Below, in pieces: positions 37,018-45,370 of a DNA stretch of 64,000 nucleotides. Numbering within the stretch: position 1 is the stretch's first letter; each line of letters begins with the position of its first letter. The stretch covers positions 124,001 through 188,000 of the forward strand of contig JANQQV010000020.1 of NCBI GenBank assembly GCA_028284865.1, read 5' to 3'. Made by a program: the position numbers and the translations under genes. Below the pieces are notes generated by a model that worked only from the letters and a program-made list of their open reading frames with translations, searched no databases and had not been told where the DNA came from. This stretch comes from Rhodothermales bacterium. GTDB taxonomy: Bacteria; Bacteroidota; Rhodothermia; Rhodothermales; UBA10348.

Positions 37018-37713
37018 TCAGGCTCCTTCTTCCCTGCACTCCTTCTTGCAGACAGTCAGGTCATAAGTCACCGAGGTAATGGCAGTTGCTTTCACCGCCG
37101 TAACCCCAGCTGCACAGAGGGGGAATCCAAAGGTTGAGCCTGCACACGCAATCAATCCTGCTCCCCAGGCCGTTTCAATCGCAACCATTTTTAGGGCGTA
37201 GGAAATATCGCAATGCTGACAATCCTCTTTGCCCACACCCAGGTATTTCGCTTGAACCTCGTAAGGACTGAGGTCACCGAATCCAGGGTCAATCTCCAGT
37301 ATTCTATTCACGATGATTGCCGAGAGCTGTTGCTCATTGAGACTGATCACCTTCTCAAGGTCTCTATGCAGCTTTGCTGTCAGTCTCTCTACTTTTCTAA
37401 GATTCGCCGACTCTCCTTTAGCCAATTCCGCCGACAACCTTTCGCGGCTTGCAAGCATCTTGTCGATTGCCGAATGACCCCTCCTTTGTGACCGTAGTGC
37501 CACCGGACCAGCAACCCGCTCGCTAAATTGATGGAGAAGGGCTCCAATGTCTGATGTGCTGTTCGCTGCAGTTTTTGCAGCCTGAAGTCCCTCAGTAGTG
37601 AGGAATTCTTCACCTTCGAGGGATCGAGCCTCTTCTCTCTCGATCGATGAGTGGTCGCAAGCACCAACTAGTAGCGCAACGAACACTACCGCAAGAATGT
37701 GTCTGTAGTTCAT
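37018..37713 (-). CDS. Lipoprotein with halocin C8-like six-cysteine C-terminal domain (paralogue B)
   Basis: A 231-aa lipoprotein, first gene of the minus-strand unit. The ATG at 37713 gives a signal segment and the lipobox LVGAC. A charged helical middle region is followed by a Gly/Ala-rich C-terminal domain with six cysteines in the same order as paralogue A (EDCQHC, IACAG, PLCAAG, VCKKEC). Outside this domain identity is low, so the two are old duplicates held together by the Cys domain. The longer frame to 37839 has no export signal. The 100-base gap to paralogue A suggests one transcript. Confidence 0.75.
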   Translation of the reverse strand: MNYRHILAVVFVALLVGACDHSSIEREEARSLEGEEFLTTEGLQAAKTAANSTSDIGALLHQFSERVAGPVALRSQRRGHSAIDKMLASRERLSAELAKGESANLRKVERLTAKLHRDLEKVISLNEQQLSAIIVNRILEIDPGFGDLSPYEVQAKYLGVGKEDCQHCDISYALKMVAIETAWGAGLIACAGSTFGFPLCAAGVTAVKATAITSVTYDLTVCKKECREEGA

Positions 37714-38199
37714 TTGCCTTCTGTTTGCGTGGAAATAAAGCCAGCGACTATCCCGGTAAACGCTGCTTGGTAAACAGATGACACTCCCTCTCATAATTCG
37801 TAACGCAACATCGTCGCGAAAAACGACAGAAACAGCCAATACTTGAGCAGAACGATTGGACCTGGGACTGGAAATGCACTGAGAGTGCTTCTTGCGTAAT
37901 CCTTAGGCGTGGTGATGTGGACCTACCTGGCAAAGGTCTTTGGTGTCTTTTCACCCTAGGCGTACTGTGACCGACTTACCTGTCAGCCTGGCAGGAGATG
38001 ATCTCCGATCACAGTCAATTATCGGAAGTAGTCCAATCCGGAGAATTCAAACAACGCAGGGGTAAAGTTGAATCTACCCATAGCGCCTACTCATTACTTT
38101 CCGAATAGCGGTCGGTCCTGCTAGAAGTCATTGGAGATTGGGTACTTCTGCCCGTTGACAATCTGCATGCTTCATCCGTAATTCTCCATAATCCAGACA
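37714..38199. other. 486-base divergent regulatory region
   Basis: Sits between the lipoprotein unit (minus) and the kinase unit (plus) and must hold both promoters. It has no gene of its own. It contains nested inverted repeats at 37964-38015. Confidence 0.6.
37964..38015. promoter_or_regulatory. Nested inverted repeats (possible operator)
   Basis: ACTGTGA (37964-37970) and TCACAGT (38009-38015) are perfect inverted repeats enclosing a 17-base near-palindrome, CCTGTCAGCCTGGCAGG (37979-37995, one mismatched pair). The arrangement suits a dimeric regulator or a structured leader. Confidence 0.5.
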
Positions 38200-39708
38200 A
38201 TGACATATGCCGTGACCTTACTCGGACTTGAGCTTTCAGACTTTGCAATCGTCATGCAATTCCCGCTGGTTCTATCACTAGCCGCGGTGAGTTATTCTTT
38301 TGCAAGTGGCTTTAAGGATAAAACCTTCGAGCTTTTGACGGTAGCATGGCTTCTCAACCTCGCATACTTGATAACGCGATATTTCCCAGAGTACACTGTA
38401 TTTGAGGACTCGTGGAGAGGGGATCTTGTAAACACAGGGACAATTCTCCACTACGGATTGGCTATAGCTGGTTCATACTGTTTTTGGGCCGCTGGCAGGG
38501 AGCTAGAACCGAAACGATCAATAAGTTTCGTTAGACTTGCATCAAAAAGAGTAATTAAGGGATTCGCCCTGATAAGCCTGGCGTGTATGTTTATCGTCCC
38601 TCTTTTTGCTGGGGAGGATAATCTCAAATTATGGGGCGCGTTTTCCATGGTTCCAGCAACGGCATTTTCATTGATCGCTCTCCTTTCGACCGCGGGAGCA
38701 ATCAAAGACTTGACCCAACATCCCAACACGCTCGATGGTAAAGACATAGCGGTTGTATTAACTGGCTTTCTAATTTATACGGCCATCCAACCACTATTTA
38801 TACTCTCAGGTCCTTATTCGGCTGTTACCGGGCCAACGATGCTCGGAGGTCTCAGTGTGGACGCGGTTGGTTTTGGAACAAGTTTCATATCTAAGGTGGT
38901 CATATTCTTTGGGTCACTTCTGATGTTGAAAGTTTTTGCAAGTAGATCACTTTCGCTTGACACTCTGAAGCGAATGAAAGCTCGAGTGTTGCATGAGCTG
39001 GGGACCCCGGTACCTCAAATGGAGGCAGAGATTTACTTGCTCATGCAACGTGGTGGTAAAGTATCTTTAAGGTCCCTCAAGGAGTTGCACAACATAGCGC
39101 TACGAGCTCTGGCACTACTCCGAGCATCCCAAGAAATACCTCCACATGACTTTTTCCATGCCGGAGAATTGATAATGGAGGATGTGGATGAGTCCGAATT
39201 GTTTAAAGATGAAAGTGTCCATTCGATCAACACTATTGTAGAGGCTGCCCGGGTGGCTATAAAGAGAACAAGAGAAGAAAATCCAGTTTTCTCGCTGAGC
39301 TATTCTCGTAATTGCTGCTACTCCGGTAGTCCTATTTTAATGGTGCAAGTGGTTATCAACATCTTGCGCAATAGCTGTGACGCCATGCCGAACGGTGTAG
39401 GAACCATCAGAATACACACTTCTACACACAGAGAAGGAGAACGAGATTTTGTAATACTCAATATTTGTGACGACGGCGAAGGTATTCCCAAAAAGATTCT
39501 AGAGAGAAATGAACAATATCTCGACGGTTATTCCACTCGTGGCACAATGACCATGGGAAGAGGTTACGGTCTTGGGATTACCAAGCAGATCGTCGAACAC
39601 CTAGGTGGCACTATTGAAATGGCGAGTCCCGGTGCACTTATGATCGATGATTTCCGAAAAGGCACCGACGTCACGATTCGTCTCCCCAAGTCTTCATGCG
39701 ATTCTTAA
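38200..39708 (+). CDS. Membrane sensor histidine kinase
   Basis: A 502-aa kinase with seven or so membrane helices in residues 15-245 and no extracytoplasmic domain. The dimerisation helix has the H-box VLHELGTPVPQMEAE with phospho-acceptor His265. An HATPase_c domain shows the N-box INILRNSCDAMPNG, the G1 box DDGEGIP and the G2 box GRGYGLGITKQIVEHLGG. The seven-helix sensor resembles 7TM or MASE-type modules. It starts a three-gene plus-strand unit, facing away from the halocin-like lipoprotein unit, with a response regulator 25 bases downstream. Confidence 0.85.
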   Translation: MTYAVTLLGLELSDFAIVMQFPLVLSLAAVSYSFASGFKDKTFELLTVAWLLNLAYLITRYFPEYTVFEDSWRGDLVNTGTILHYGLAIAGSYCFWAAGRELEPKRSISFVRLASKRVIKGFALISLACMFIVPLFAGEDNLKLWGAFSMVPATAFSLIALLSTAGAIKDLTQHPNTLDGKDIAVVLTGFLIYTAIQPLFILSGPYSAVTGPTMLGGLSVDAVGFGTSFISKVVIFFGSLLMLKVFASRSLSLDTLKRMKARVLHELGTPVPQMEAEIYLLMQRGGKVSLRSLKELHNIALRALALLRASQEIPPHDFFHAGELIMEDVDESELFKDESVHSINTIVEAARVAIKRTREENPVFSLSYSRNCCYSGSPILMVQVVINILRNSCDAMPNGVGTIRIHTSTHREGERDFVILNICDDGEGIPKKILERNEQYLDGYSTRGTMTMGRGYGLGITKQIVEHLGGTIEMASPGALMIDDFRKGTDVTIRLPKSSCDS

Positions 39709-39733
39709 TACCCATCCAATCGATCCACAAATA

Positions 39734-40402
39734 ATGGAAGCAGCGAAGTTCGAAGAACATATTCTATCAAAACCAGCCTTTATCGATGATGACCCGTCAA
39801 TCGTAAGGCTTTATTCTCGATTTCAGAATCACTATGGCTCGCCTTCGATGTCGACGTCAGATCCCGCCGAGCTTTATGGCTGGGTCGAGCGTGGGGAGGC
39901 TGATTGCGTTATTAGTGATTTACGAATGGGTGGGATTTCCGGCGTTGATGTATTGACGAGAGTTCACGAGATCGACCCCGGAATGCCTCTCATCCTTCTT
40001 ACGGGTTTCATGCCGCTGCCAGAAGAGAAAAGCAGATTGGATATCATCGGCGCGATCGTAAAACGCAAAAGCCAGGACCTCATTGATACACTTGAATCGT
40101 TTTTGCGGCAAGACATCGACACCTATTCTGTTGACATGCTGGAGGCTCGCCAGCAGCTTGAAGCAGCAAAAGAACGAGAACGATCCCTTTCGCGTTCACT
40201 TCGACCTTATGCTACCATGCTACTTTCATCACTTGAATCGATAGAAAACAAAGATACGGTTATTACAAAAGGAGATGAAGTGTTTACGGTGGGTGAGTTG
40301 ATAAGCGAAGTCAGCCAAGATGAAATTGGACAACGCGGACTTTACTACATCCAGTTAATCGGAGAAACAATTAAGACGGCGAAAGACTTGATGAAACGAT
40401 GA
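39734..40402 (+). CDS. Receiver-domain response regulator without DNA-binding output
   Basis: A 222-aa protein. The receiver domain (about 10-125) has an FIDDDPS acidic pocket, the phospho-acceptor Asp in VISDLRMGG, Thr in LILLTGF and Lys in IVKRK. The C-terminal half is a coiled coil (LEARQQLEAAKERERS) with no helix-turn-helix or enzyme motif. The ATG at 39734 is chosen because the receiver begins at once; the longer frame overlaps the kinase gene. Its output is probably protein-protein contact, perhaps with the next gene product, whose start overlaps this stop by 4 bases. Confidence 0.8.
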   Translation: MEAAKFEEHILSKPAFIDDDPSIVRLYSRFQNHYGSPSMSTSDPAELYGWVERGEADCVISDLRMGGISGVDVLTRVHEIDPGMPLILLTGFMPLPEEKSRLDIIGAIVKRKSQDLIDTLESFLRQDIDTYSVDMLEARQQLEAAKERERSLSRSLRPYATMLLSSLESIENKDTVITKGDEVFTVGELISEVSQDEIGQRGLYYIQLIGETIKTAKDLMKR

Positions 40403-41085
40403 TATCTTTTCCATTTTCGAGAAAAAGAAAGCGCAAACCAGTTGGTCTCGCCATTTTCATTCCATGGGATGAAAAGGAGTTAGACGCCGTTGAGATAGCA
40501 TATGCAGACTGCAAATCCGATCTAGAAGCCGATCGATGCCATGTCCAGAAGATCAAATCCTGGTCCCCTTTCGCAGATCAGGCCCTTTCGGAACACTTAT
40601 CAAGGGATAATCGATATATAATGGTCTTTGCGCATTTCGGTCCAGCAAGTGTTGGCCTAGCCGTATCCCCAGGTCGTAATTTTGCAATTCGAGCGCCTTG
40701 GTGGAACGTCGAGACGAAAGCGCTCTGCAAGATAGCATACTTTAGAGTTTGTGCAGGCTCGGCACTTCTCGCTCAAGTTGATTGGAGAGTGTTATTTCCT
40801 TCGTGGATTTCTTATACCAATAGACCCACCTACATAAACTCTGCGAGGTCGCGGAATCACTGGCATGCCCAGACGATGAGGGTCAAAGAGATTTTGAGTC
40901 AGTCGCTTGATTCGAAATCAGCTGCGAGAGAAATCAGAATTGATTATCAGCGCAGAATCACAAGACTAGTCAATGACGAATCCAATCCTGAAGATCTTTT
41001 CACCGCCGCATGTATGCAGGAGGCAATGAAAGGTCTTACTTCAAGTGGCCCCGGAAATAGCTCTGGGGGTACTAAGAACTTCTGA
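40399..41085 (+). CDS. Unknown protein with caspase/CHAT-like His...Cys arrangement
   Basis: A 228-aa protein of no named family. It has a predicted alpha/beta core in which IMVFAHFG (His79) is followed 39 residues later by AYFRVCAGSALL (Cys118) and then a FPSWISYT strand. This order matches clan CD peptidases (caspases, CHAT): a hydrophobic strand ending in His-(F/G)-G, then a strand ending in a catalytic Cys near small residues. A basic tail follows. It is tightly coupled to the response regulator by an ATGA overlap. The protease idea is inference and needs structure prediction. Confidence 0.55.
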   Translation: MISFPFSRKRKRKPVGLAIFIPWDEKELDAVEIAYADCKSDLEADRCHVQKIKSWSPFADQALSEHLSRDNRYIMVFAHFGPASVGLAVSPGRNFAIRAPWWNVETKALCKIAYFRVCAGSALLAQVDWRVLFPSWISYTNRPTYINSARSRNHWHAQTMRVKEILSQSLDSKSAAREIRIDYQRRITRLVNDESNPEDLFTAACMQEAMKGLTSSGPGNSSGGTKNF

Positions 41086-41120
41086 TCCATTCCTATGACG
41101 GCAATAAGTGATTCAGGTGT

Positions 41121-41564
41121 TCACAATTTGACCATAGGTACAAAGAAGGTAAATGCTGGCATAACCAAGCCAGCTATCCACGGTTCGTACCATCTCAGCC
41201 CAGTAAAGGGCCCACCGATTGCAAACACCCAAACAACAAAGCAAAGAACGGATAGCGTTAGCTGCTTCTGATTTGACACGTTGTTGATTCTCTGAAGATA
41301 GAAGTACGTACCAACGCAGCAGACTCCAAATACTACCCATTCTAACCCCGTCCCATTTTTTTCTGCCGCCGTTAGATTGGAGTTCATCAAAACCCACAGC
41401 GCAATGACCTCTGCCGGAATGTATTTGAGTAGCTTGTCCTGGTATCGATCTAGCCTTGGACGAAGCTGGGCTGCTGGCTGAGGCTCATCACCTACTCCAA
41501 AATCTGCGGTCTGCAAGGCATCGATTGCCTCCAAGTCTTTTTCCGTAATTATTTGACGTCCCAT
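41121..41564 (-). CDS. Small polytopic membrane protein, unknown
   Basis: A 147-aa protein. An N-terminal cytoplasmic part (about 1-45) precedes three or four membrane helices: YIPAEVIALWVLM (about 48-60), VVFGVCCVGTYFYL, LSVLCFVVWVFAIGG, and a C-terminal helix IAGLVMPAFTFFVP. The segment around KLLKYIPAEVIALW looks like a conserved feature, but I cannot name the family. It is convergent with the kinase/regulator/protease-like unit. Confidence 0.65.
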   Translation of the reverse strand: MGRQIITEKDLEAIDALQTADFGVGDEPQPAAQLRPRLDRYQDKLLKYIPAEVIALWVLMNSNLTAAEKNGTGLEWVVFGVCCVGTYFYLQRINNVSNQKQLTLSVLCFVVWVFAIGGPFTGLRWYEPWIAGLVMPAFTFFVPMVKL

Positions 41565-41692
41565 TTACTTCTCTCTTGGATGCGGAGCGCTGCCAACTAG
41601 GACATTAACTCAAGTTATTGCCACAAGTCAACGACTAGCAGCTATTCCATTACACAATAACACTATCACCTACTATTTTCAAGGAATCGTAC

Positions 41693-41711
41693 AGTGTTGC
41701 ACTGCAACACT
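41693..41711. promoter_or_regulatory. 19-base perfect dyad
   Basis: AGTGTTGCA-C-TGCAACACT is a perfect inverted repeat around one central base, typical of a homodimeric repressor operator. It lies upstream of the minus-strand membrane protein gene and the small plus-strand frame at 41751. Confidence 0.55.
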
Positions 41712-41750
41712 ATGCACTCCGTTTCTGCCTGACTGAGGATCTTGGTGGAG

Positions 41751-42002
41751 ATGAAAACCAAACCGACCCTACTGACGCCCCCAGTGCAGAATGAGCTGTT
41801 GGAATTGTTGATAGAGCTCCTGACATACCCGGGGACGACGAAACTGCTAATCCTATGGTCAGTGATGGAGCGATGCAGGTCGTTTAACACAGAGAAATTC
41901 CAAATCAGCCGCCAGCAAGAGGCATCGATAATGTTTCATGACGCTATAAACTGTTTGGAGAGGCCCTTACGTGTGGCACGGAATCGATATCCCAGGACCT
42001 GA
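41751..42002 (+). CDS. Possible small protein, unknown
   Basis: An 83-codon frame starting MKTKPTLL with a helical, leucine-rich N-terminal half (NELLELLIELLTYPGTTKLLIL). A GGTGGAG precedes the ATG too closely for a good ribosome site. The nearby palindrome at 41693 would suit autoregulation. It may be a spurious frame. Confidence 0.35.
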   Translation: MKTKPTLLTPPVQNELLELLIELLTYPGTTKLLILWSVMERCRSFNTEKFQISRQQEASIMFHDAINCLERPLRVARNRYPRT

Positions 42003-42081
42003 TTTGCCCAATGAATCAGGTGTGGGCCACCGCGTTCTCCGGTCCAGGCAACCTAGTTCGATCACTGTAGTCTTGCGACAT

Positions 42082-42648
42082 TCACAACGGCACTCGATCA
42101 ACGCTCCATTGAAGATCAGAGTGATGGAGTTGCGTCGTTCCTCCTTGAACCATTGCAGCGCAAGGTATGGCCAATGGCGTACCCTGGGGAGTCACAGTTG
42201 TTATGATGAGGTCAAGTGTCATTGCAAAGATGCCCGACCTCATCTTCTCTGCAATCAGTGCATACAGGCTTTGTTGTTTGAATGCATTGAGCTCACCGAA
42301 GCGAGAAACCATGGTGCCGTGCTGCACCTTGTACACACAACCCAGAACGGGTTTTCCTTGAATGATGTCTTCGATCGATTGCGCCCACGGCCATTGGCCT
42401 GCTGAACGGTGCAAGACAGAACGCTCACTGTCATTGGGGTTCTCCTTCGAAGGCTTAGGAGCATCCTTCACCCCGACGTGTAGGTCCTCCAATAAAATCC
42501 CTTTCAACACGCCTTCTGGAGATTGGACGGCCGCGGCGCGGTAGTCTATACCTTCACACTCTCGTCCCTCTCGAATCGATTGTAGGATTGCTGTGTGCGA
42601 GACGTTCATTTTCCTGGAAATGGCTCTAATCGAGCAGACGGTTTTCAT
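42082..42648 (-). CDS. Helix-turn-helix-like protein, unknown
   Basis: A 188-aa protein. The N terminus has a helix-turn-helix-like stretch, IRAISRKMNVSHTAILQSIREG (read in two parts around RKMNVSH). The rest has no recognised domain. The start overlaps the previous stop by 4 bases; it is the last gene of a tight excisionase/replication-like operon in the island, so a regulatory or replication role is likely. Confidence 0.65.
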   Translation of the reverse strand: MKTVCSIRAISRKMNVSHTAILQSIREGRECEGIDYRAAAVQSPEGVLKGILLEDLHVGVKDAPKPSKENPNDSERSVLHRSAGQWPWAQSIEDIIQGKPVLGCVYKVQHGTMVSRFGELNAFKQQSLYALIAEKMRSGIFAMTLDLIITTVTPQGTPLAIPCAAMVQGGTTQLHHSDLQWSVDRVPL

Positions 42649-42980
42649 CTTTCTTCTGAATTTGGAGTGTGCTCAGCAATGACTTCTTCTTTGATCCAGT
42701 AGCGAGGAACTCTCACTTCAGAATAACCGGGAAATCGTCGCCTTTCATCCTTCGTCAGCTGATCAGTTTCGGCTTGGCCGTGCAACATGTCCTCCTCCGT
42801 AATTCCGTAACACTTTCGAAGCCTAGGAAGGTCACCACGAGCATAGAGGCGTCCGATGCGAACACGTCCATCTTCAATTGCCTGTACAAATGCTTCGCGT
42901 TGGCGACGCTCTGTCTCAATCAGGCGTGAATCCTGTGGGACAAACTCCTCGAATGAATTGACCGGGCTTTTCGATTTCAT
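42645..42980 (-). CDS. Small hypothetical protein in xis/rep operon
   Basis: A 111-aa highly charged protein with no named family. It overlaps its neighbours by 4 bases on both sides (ATGA), so is co-translated with the replication-like gene upstream and the HTH gene downstream. The C-terminal part (EVRVPRYWIKEEVIAEH) may be a small DNA- or protein-binding fold. Confidence 0.65.
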   Translation of the reverse strand: MKSKSPVNSFEEFVPQDSRLIETERRQREAFVQAIEDGRVRIGRLYARGDLPRLRKCYGITEEDMLHGQAETDQLTKDERRRFPGYSEVRVPRYWIKEEVIAEHTPNSEER

Positions 42981-43825
42981 ATCGGTTCCTCCGTCATATG
43001 ATCTAGCGGATTGGTTGACGGCCGATATGGTCGCGTCACAATCTCAGTGTGCTGTACGCTTGCTGCATAGTCTTCTTGAATCGCCTTCACCAACAAACCT
43101 GGGGTTTTGGGAGATGACTTGGCCTCGTAGAATGAGAGATTCCTAACAATGCAATCCTCATCAAACTGCAACAACAATTTCGATGCCATTGAGTCGCGAA
43201 TGCCCACTTTGATAAGCTTCTTCTTCAGGCCCTCGTCGACCTGTTGAGTGTTGTGTATTTCTGGATTTTGATTTCCTGTGTTGTTAGTTGTGCGTTCGAG
43301 CTGCGTCTTTTGCTCGTCTCGAATGCGCTTCTTTTGGTTCTCGTTAACCGACGGCTTTGGGCTCAATTCCTGTTCTAGTGGCACATGCGAGCCGTTTTGG
43401 GCAGTGTGAACACTCGTTCTTGACGGAGTAGAGCCTGTCACTCCATTGCGTTTGCAGTGCAATTCCCACTGAGCGAATGCGTACGGCCATTCCTTTTTTG
43501 CCTTTCGGGCCAGCTCATAGGTCCACTGACTACCATAGCCTGTTGTCCACATGATCACGAGGGCAATTGCCTCAGCCCATCGATTGCGAATGGCTGTGGG
43601 GCTAGGTCCCCATATTCGAGCATATTCGCGCTGCGACTTTACTTGTGAACCATTGAGGTCCAGCATCATCATGACGGCAAGAGAACGTGGCGTAAGCTCA
43701 CTACTACGCAAGTCCAGAAACGTCTGTGCGTCACAATTGAACAGAAACGGTTTACGACCTAATGAGCCGAAGTCAAAGTTAAAGCGATCGACTCCTTCAC
43801 CTGTGCGACTAGACATCCTCTGCAC
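42977..43825 (-). CDS. Replication-initiator-like protein
   Basis: A 282-aa protein. The N-terminal 110 residues look like a winged-helix region, with MMMLDLNGSQVKSQREYARIWG as a possible recognition segment (in two parts). A polar linker follows, and the C-terminal 80 residues (LIKVGIRDSMASKLL, then GLLVKAIQEDYAA) resemble the DnaD/RepA-type C-terminal module of plasmid and phage initiators. The start overlaps the excisionase gene by 17 bases. It suggests the island can replicate or once did. The assignment rests on pattern similarity only. Confidence 0.55.
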   Translation of the reverse strand: MQRMSSRTGEGVDRFNFDFGSLGRKPFLFNCDAQTFLDLRSSELTPRSLAVMMMLDLNGSQVKSQREYARIWGPSPTAIRNRWAEAIALVIMWTTGYGSQWTYELARKAKKEWPYAFAQWELHCKRNGVTGSTPSRTSVHTAQNGSHVPLEQELSPKPSVNENQKKRIRDEQKTQLERTTNNTGNQNPEIHNTQQVDEGLKKKLIKVGIRDSMASKLLLQFDEDCIVRNLSFYEAKSSPKTPGLLVKAIQEDYAASVQHTEIVTRPYRPSTNPLDHMTEEPI

Positions 43826-43997
43826 CTATTGTGTGATGAGAGATAAATTGCTCAACTTCTTCCGGAGAGAAACGGATTGCAGATCCTAAATAGACCGCCT
43901 TCAAAAGGCCTTTTCTGCGCAGTTTCCAGAGCGTGGTCCTTCCAACGCTCAGCCGATCACAAACTTCGGCTTGCGTCATTAACTTTCGATTTTTCAT
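43809..43997 (-). CDS. Excisionase-family helix-turn-helix protein
   Basis: A 62-aa MerR-like DNA-binding protein of the excisionase/AlpA kind. It reads MTQAEVCDRLSVGRTTLWKLRRKG, the winged HTH, followed by the wing GSAIRFSPEEVEQFI. The ATG at 43997 places the HTH at the N terminus. It heads the rep-like operon. Together with the integrase it would promote excision of the island. Confidence 0.82.
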   Translation of the reverse strand: MKNRKLMTQAEVCDRLSVGRTTLWKLRRKGLLKAVYLGSAIRFSPEEVEQFISHHTIGAEDV

Positions 43998-44098
43998 GGT
44001 CTCGTTTTCGAATATGAACGGTGACGTACTATCGAAACCTACCACGACTTGCCTATTCAATGCTGTTCAGGTTTTTGGGGCCAAATCCTCAACAGGAT

Positions 44099-45244
44099 TC
44101 ATGATTTCTGACTCCCGTACTTGATTGCGACATCCTCATAGACCTCGTAATTCGGCAACAAGGCTTCAGTCTTCATGATTCCCCAAATCACTTCTGCCTC
44201 TTGCTCGAGTCCTTCGCCGTCCGGCCACGTACCAGTATCTCTCATGCTGTCATTGTAGCCCGACCTTGCCTTTCCAACTTGTTGTGCGATCGAAGCTTTG
44301 TTTACCGTTGCTGGCGGGTGAAATCCTGCAGCAAACAATCGTCTCAGATACTTCCAAGATGGAGCCTCATTCATAAGACCTCCACCTGTATTTAATTTGT
44401 CAAACAACAAGAGGATCATGATTCCATAGTCGCTCAGACTGCCTCGAAAAATGACTTCCTTGCTCTTGCCTCGAATGCGTAGCTGAGAGTCTTCGGTCAG
44501 CGATACGATGGACTCGACATCAAAACCATCGTAAACCGGAATGACAGAAAGCGTTGCTAGACTCTCTTCAAGGTTCTTCGCTGCGAAAAGTGAACTCATG
44601 TATTCGACAACATTGTCTACATATTGACGCCTCCTTGACTGAACAAATGATTCCAAACGCAAGATGGACTTGTGGAACAAAGGCGAGAACCTGGCTCTTG
44701 TATCGTTCCAATCCGTTAGGTCACGACTCCCATCAAGCGCGAAAGCTTCGAATGGTATCGTCAATTTCTCCCAGGGTACGTTATAGTTGAAGTGAGCAAC
44801 AGCAAGCCCTCTTTTGTACAGTTTGACATCTGAAAGAAAACCTTTCCTGGCACGTTTGATTTGTCGCCGCGCGGCTTTTCTTATGATTTTGATGGCTGCT
44901 TGTGCTCCAAGGAAATCCGGTTTGGGCACCGTAAAACGCTCGAGGAGGTGCTGGTCGTGGGCGTCGTAGCGTCTAGATCCAACTTGCATGAAGTCTTGGC
45001 CGAGAATGGTGGAGCTCTCTTTGTCGATGACCTCAACAAAATTGATTTCACCAAAGGGGTCCTCCAGGCAATCCGTGATCACTTCTGCCCACTTTCTGGA
45101 ATCGATAATGACTTCGTCGCGGCTCGTGATATGAGTCATGGGCAACTCGAGCACCACAGCGTTCAAGTACCCGCTCGCCTCTTCATCCCACGTTTCGCGT
45201 GAAATAAATTGGTTTTGAGAATCAAATTGGTCTGTTAACGCCAT
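44099..45244 (-). CDS. Large unknown protein of the island
   Basis: A 381-aa cytoplasmic-looking protein with no recognised domain. It is mixed alpha/beta with a basic helical region (AAIKIIRKAARRQIKRARKG) about residues 125-150 and no membrane segments. The ATG at 45244 is preferred over the TTG at 45286. It lies on the same strand just upstream of the excisionase operon, with about 100 bases between. Confidence 0.65.
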   Translation of the reverse strand: MALTDQFDSQNQFISRETWDEEASGYLNAVVLELPMTHITSRDEVIIDSRKWAEVITDCLEDPFGEINFVEVIDKESSTILGQDFMQVGSRRYDAHDQHLLERFTVPKPDFLGAQAAIKIIRKAARRQIKRARKGFLSDVKLYKRGLAVAHFNYNVPWEKLTIPFEAFALDGSRDLTDWNDTRARFSPLFHKSILRLESFVQSRRRQYVDNVVEYMSSLFAAKNLEESLATLSVIPVYDGFDVESIVSLTEDSQLRIRGKSKEVIFRGSLSDYGIMILLLFDKLNTGGGLMNEAPSWKYLRRLFAAGFHPPATVNKASIAQQVGKARSGYNDSMRDTGTWPDGEGLEQEAEVIWGIMKTEALLPNYEVYEDVAIKYGSQKS

Positions 45245-45370
45245 AGTTGGAATCGATTGTGACAGGTTTGAGGCAGCGCTTTCCAACGAAGCATCGTGTT
45301 TGGAAGGAGCTCACGATCTTGACCAAACTAACGGGTGATTCGGGGACACCTCGACAGGCTAAGCACTAAT

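Larger units (their letters stand above)
41565..42081. other. 517-base intergenic region with operator-like palindrome
   Basis: Contains the dyad at 41693-41711 and a plausible 83-codon plus-strand frame starting ATG 41751. No terminator was seen. Confidence 0.5.
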
